Below, one piece after another: positions 62,102 through 64,000 of a stretch of 64,000 bases of DNA. Below the pieces are notes generated by a model. The model searched no databases, was not told where the DNA came from, and worked only from the letters and a program-made list of their open reading frames with translations. The stretch is from Typha latifolia (Eukaryota > Streptophyta > Magnoliopsida > Poales > Typhaceae). The stretch is from the NCBI GenBank assembly GCA_019914945.1, contig CM034109.1, forward strand, positions 8,734,479 through 8,798,478, given 5' to 3'. A program made the position numbers and the translations under genes. How positions within the stretch are numbered: the first letter of the stretch is position 1; the number at the start of each line of letters is the position of its first letter.

Positions 62102-63737
62102 AAGTTTTTTTTTTCCAATAAATAATTAATCTTTGTTTGAGTAATAAGAGGGTGGCAAAAGTTGACCAACTCAATAATCTGATACTTTAATAATATTCGG
62201 TACTATAACTGATAACCTGACCTTTAAATAAAATTATGTTTAATATAATTAGATTCAGATTACAAATAATTAATACTGTCTAAGCCATTTATTAAATAAG
62301 TCGTATTTATATTTATTATCCCAATCAATTTAACTCGTTTATATTTATTTATAACTCAATTTATTCGTTTTATAATTTATTTAGTCCGTTTATAATGAGA
62401 AAAAAAATTATTTGCATTGCTATTTAGAAATTCCAGCCTAATTAATAAACTTATTATATTTATGTTTGTATTATTCTAATTCGATCGAAACTTGAATAAT
62501 CTAAACCGATTGTTATTCCTATTTAAAAAATTTGAGGATAGTAGCGGTGACAATACAAGTAGAGAGTGTAGGCATAATAGACATTCGAATAAAAATAAGA
62601 ATTCTAAAAAATGTCTGTAAGAATTGGTATGTAATAAAATTTAGAGAAATTTATAAACAACACCTTGAATTATGCATTTATTAAAGATCTTGACGGCCTG
62701 TGCCCTATTTCTTTAATTGCAAGGAATAAGAACATCTATTTTCCATTCTCTCTCTAATTAATTAATAACGACAAAAAATTAAAAAAGAATTATAACGCAT
62801 TGCGTTACGTCAAATAATATTACTAATCAACATCCCATTCCGTGGAACTCCCTCGCGAGTCTCGTCGATATCTATTTGAGAACAGCTCGTGGATATCACG
62901 ATGAAGCAATGACTCTTTTATAATAGTCTGGTATAATGTTTGAGAGATCCAATGGAGTTATTTTATTCACTTTATTAGCCCGTCAGATAAGTTCAAGCGT
63001 TCAACTATCAACCCCAATAAAAATAAAAATAAAAACTATCGACCCCAACAGCATAAACTTTTATATTATAACCATAAGAATACCAGTTAGACTAACTAAA
63101 GAGTTAATTCTTCCCTCTTAATCCGATGAATCCTTGGAGTTGGATGGTTGAATTTGGTCCGACAACTTATCCGGAATACTGTTCGTGCCAAGTCGCACGA
63201 TGGTGACGTCCACTTGCGTGCAAGCAAATGCGGTCTACTTCCGGGAAGTGGTAAATTCAACGTGGCAGCATCCTCAAAAGCAAGGTATTACTTCCTCTAC
63301 ACGTAACCAGGATCCCTCGTAAGATTACCACACCACCTCATGCAATCGTCCACGTGTCATGACACGAAAGTCGCTTTCAGTCTCCGAGCACCCCTCCAAT
63401 TTAACTATCCACGATGGTAGGACTTCGCAGCAGTAGGGGGCGATTTGGCCGTAATTCCTGCAGCTGGATTTGTACAGGATCCTTTATTTATTATGTACAC
63501 CGAAGCATCTTTGGATAACAATTGACCCACTAATCGAAATAGTGGGCCCGGCTAATCCGGCCGTAGCTTGCATTATGGTATGTAGCGTGTCGTCGTCGGG
63601 TACGATCCTAAGGTGTGAATAACGCGAGAGCGGAGCCTTCATAACCCCCGGATATAAACATCGAGGGGCTGAGATCAATCAGGTAAAGATCGGACGGTTC
63701 ATAGCGAATCTATAGACAAAGTCGCCGTCGACTCGAC
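62102..63737. other. Intergenic region, AT-rich then GC-balanced
   Basis: 62110-62860 is strongly AT-rich. From 63120 on the sequence is more balanced, with CCACGTGTC (G-box/ABRE-like) at about 63350-63358. It probably holds the distal promoter of the next gene. No coding frame with motifs. Confidence 0.55.
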
Positions 63738-64000
63738 TATATATATTTCTATTAGACTGGATGCTGAGCTTTCAGTGCTCGGAATGGTAGTTTTGCTTCG
63801 TTTCTTCCTCCAACGACTTCCCTCTCTCTTCTTCGAGGTTGGTCTCAGTTCTTTCTTTGCCCTTTCTCCTCTCCTCGATCGGGAATAGCTGATCGGTGAA
63901 CCAATTTTTTATCGGCTGCGAACTCTTTTTTGGTGATTTTAAGCGTTCATTCGGAAGATTTGTTGGCTTCAGTTAGATTCTCGTTCTTCGTTCTATTTTC
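63738..64000 (+). promoter_or_regulatory. Probable core promoter and leader of a gene starting beyond the window
   Basis: A TATATAT box at 63738-63744 is followed by a pyrimidine-rich leader (CTTCGTTTCTTCCTCC and CCCTCTCTCTTC) without an obvious coding start. A possible donor sits near 63838 (TTCGAG|GTTGG), followed by T-rich, intron-like sequence. The gene itself is outside the window. Confidence 0.4.

Noticed and set aside
1..64000. tRNA, rRNA, CRISPR or bacterial-type operons
   Set aside because: I saw no cloverleaf-like gene, rRNA segment or spaced direct-repeat array; the short direct repeats present are microsatellites or tandem duplications.

Overview
This is plant nuclear DNA: split genes with GT-AG introns, long AT-rich spacers full of microsatellites and decayed transposons, and plant-only families (WRKY, Lhcb1, COR413, GBF-interacting protein, X8/CBM43, land-plant GPAT). 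GC-rich 5' coding ends next to AT-rich introns suggest a monocot, perhaps a palm-like genome. The species is inference only. No prokaryotic, viral or CRISPR-like content was seen.

Layout. 1-1.3 kb: a partial beta-hydroxyacid dehydrogenase and a tiny membrane protein, both minus. 1.3-9.8 kb: gene-poor. 9.9-11.6 kb: group IIc WRKY gene (+) with W-box/G-box motifs upstream. 14.1-21.0 kb: SCP1-like (CTDSPL2/SSP4-type) phosphatase (+). 22.7-24.5 kb: intronless eIF3d (-) with site II and telo-box promoter motifs. 27.1-31.1 kb: plastid solanesyl diphosphate synthase (+). 32.2-34.0 kb: endosulfine/ARPP19 homologue (-). 35.9-39.1 kb: LINE remnant between inverted repeats, then an hAT-like relic. 41.3-43.0 kb: GPAT1-like acyltransferase (+). 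45.5-48.3 kb: COR413 inner-membrane protein (-). 49.1-49.7 kb: small secreted X8 protein (-). 50.9-51.7 kb: Lhcb1 (+). 52.5-59.9 kb: ten-exon GBF-interacting protein 1-like gene (-). 60.8-62.1 kb: frameshifted PPR pseudogene (-). 63.7-64.0 kb: promoter and leader of a gene that starts beyond the window.

Exon models were built by hand from splice consensus, reading-frame phase and family resemblance. For the seven genes modelled as complete spliced CDSs, the exon lengths sum to a multiple of three: WRKY 340 aa, SPS 399, ENSA 137, GPAT 537, COR413IM 214, X8 122, GIP1-like 874. The phosphatase N-terminus is unresolved.

The genes are a normal eukaryotic mix and do not form one pathway. Several concern plastids (Lhcb1, solanesyl-PP synthase for plastoquinone side chains, COR413IM) or the cell surface (GPAT, X8). 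I found no convincing new biological system. The most unusual items are two probable GC-AG introns, tandem and alternative splice sites, a possible 13-nt microexon, a compositional patchwork inside Lhcb1, and a LINE flanked by inverted repeats.
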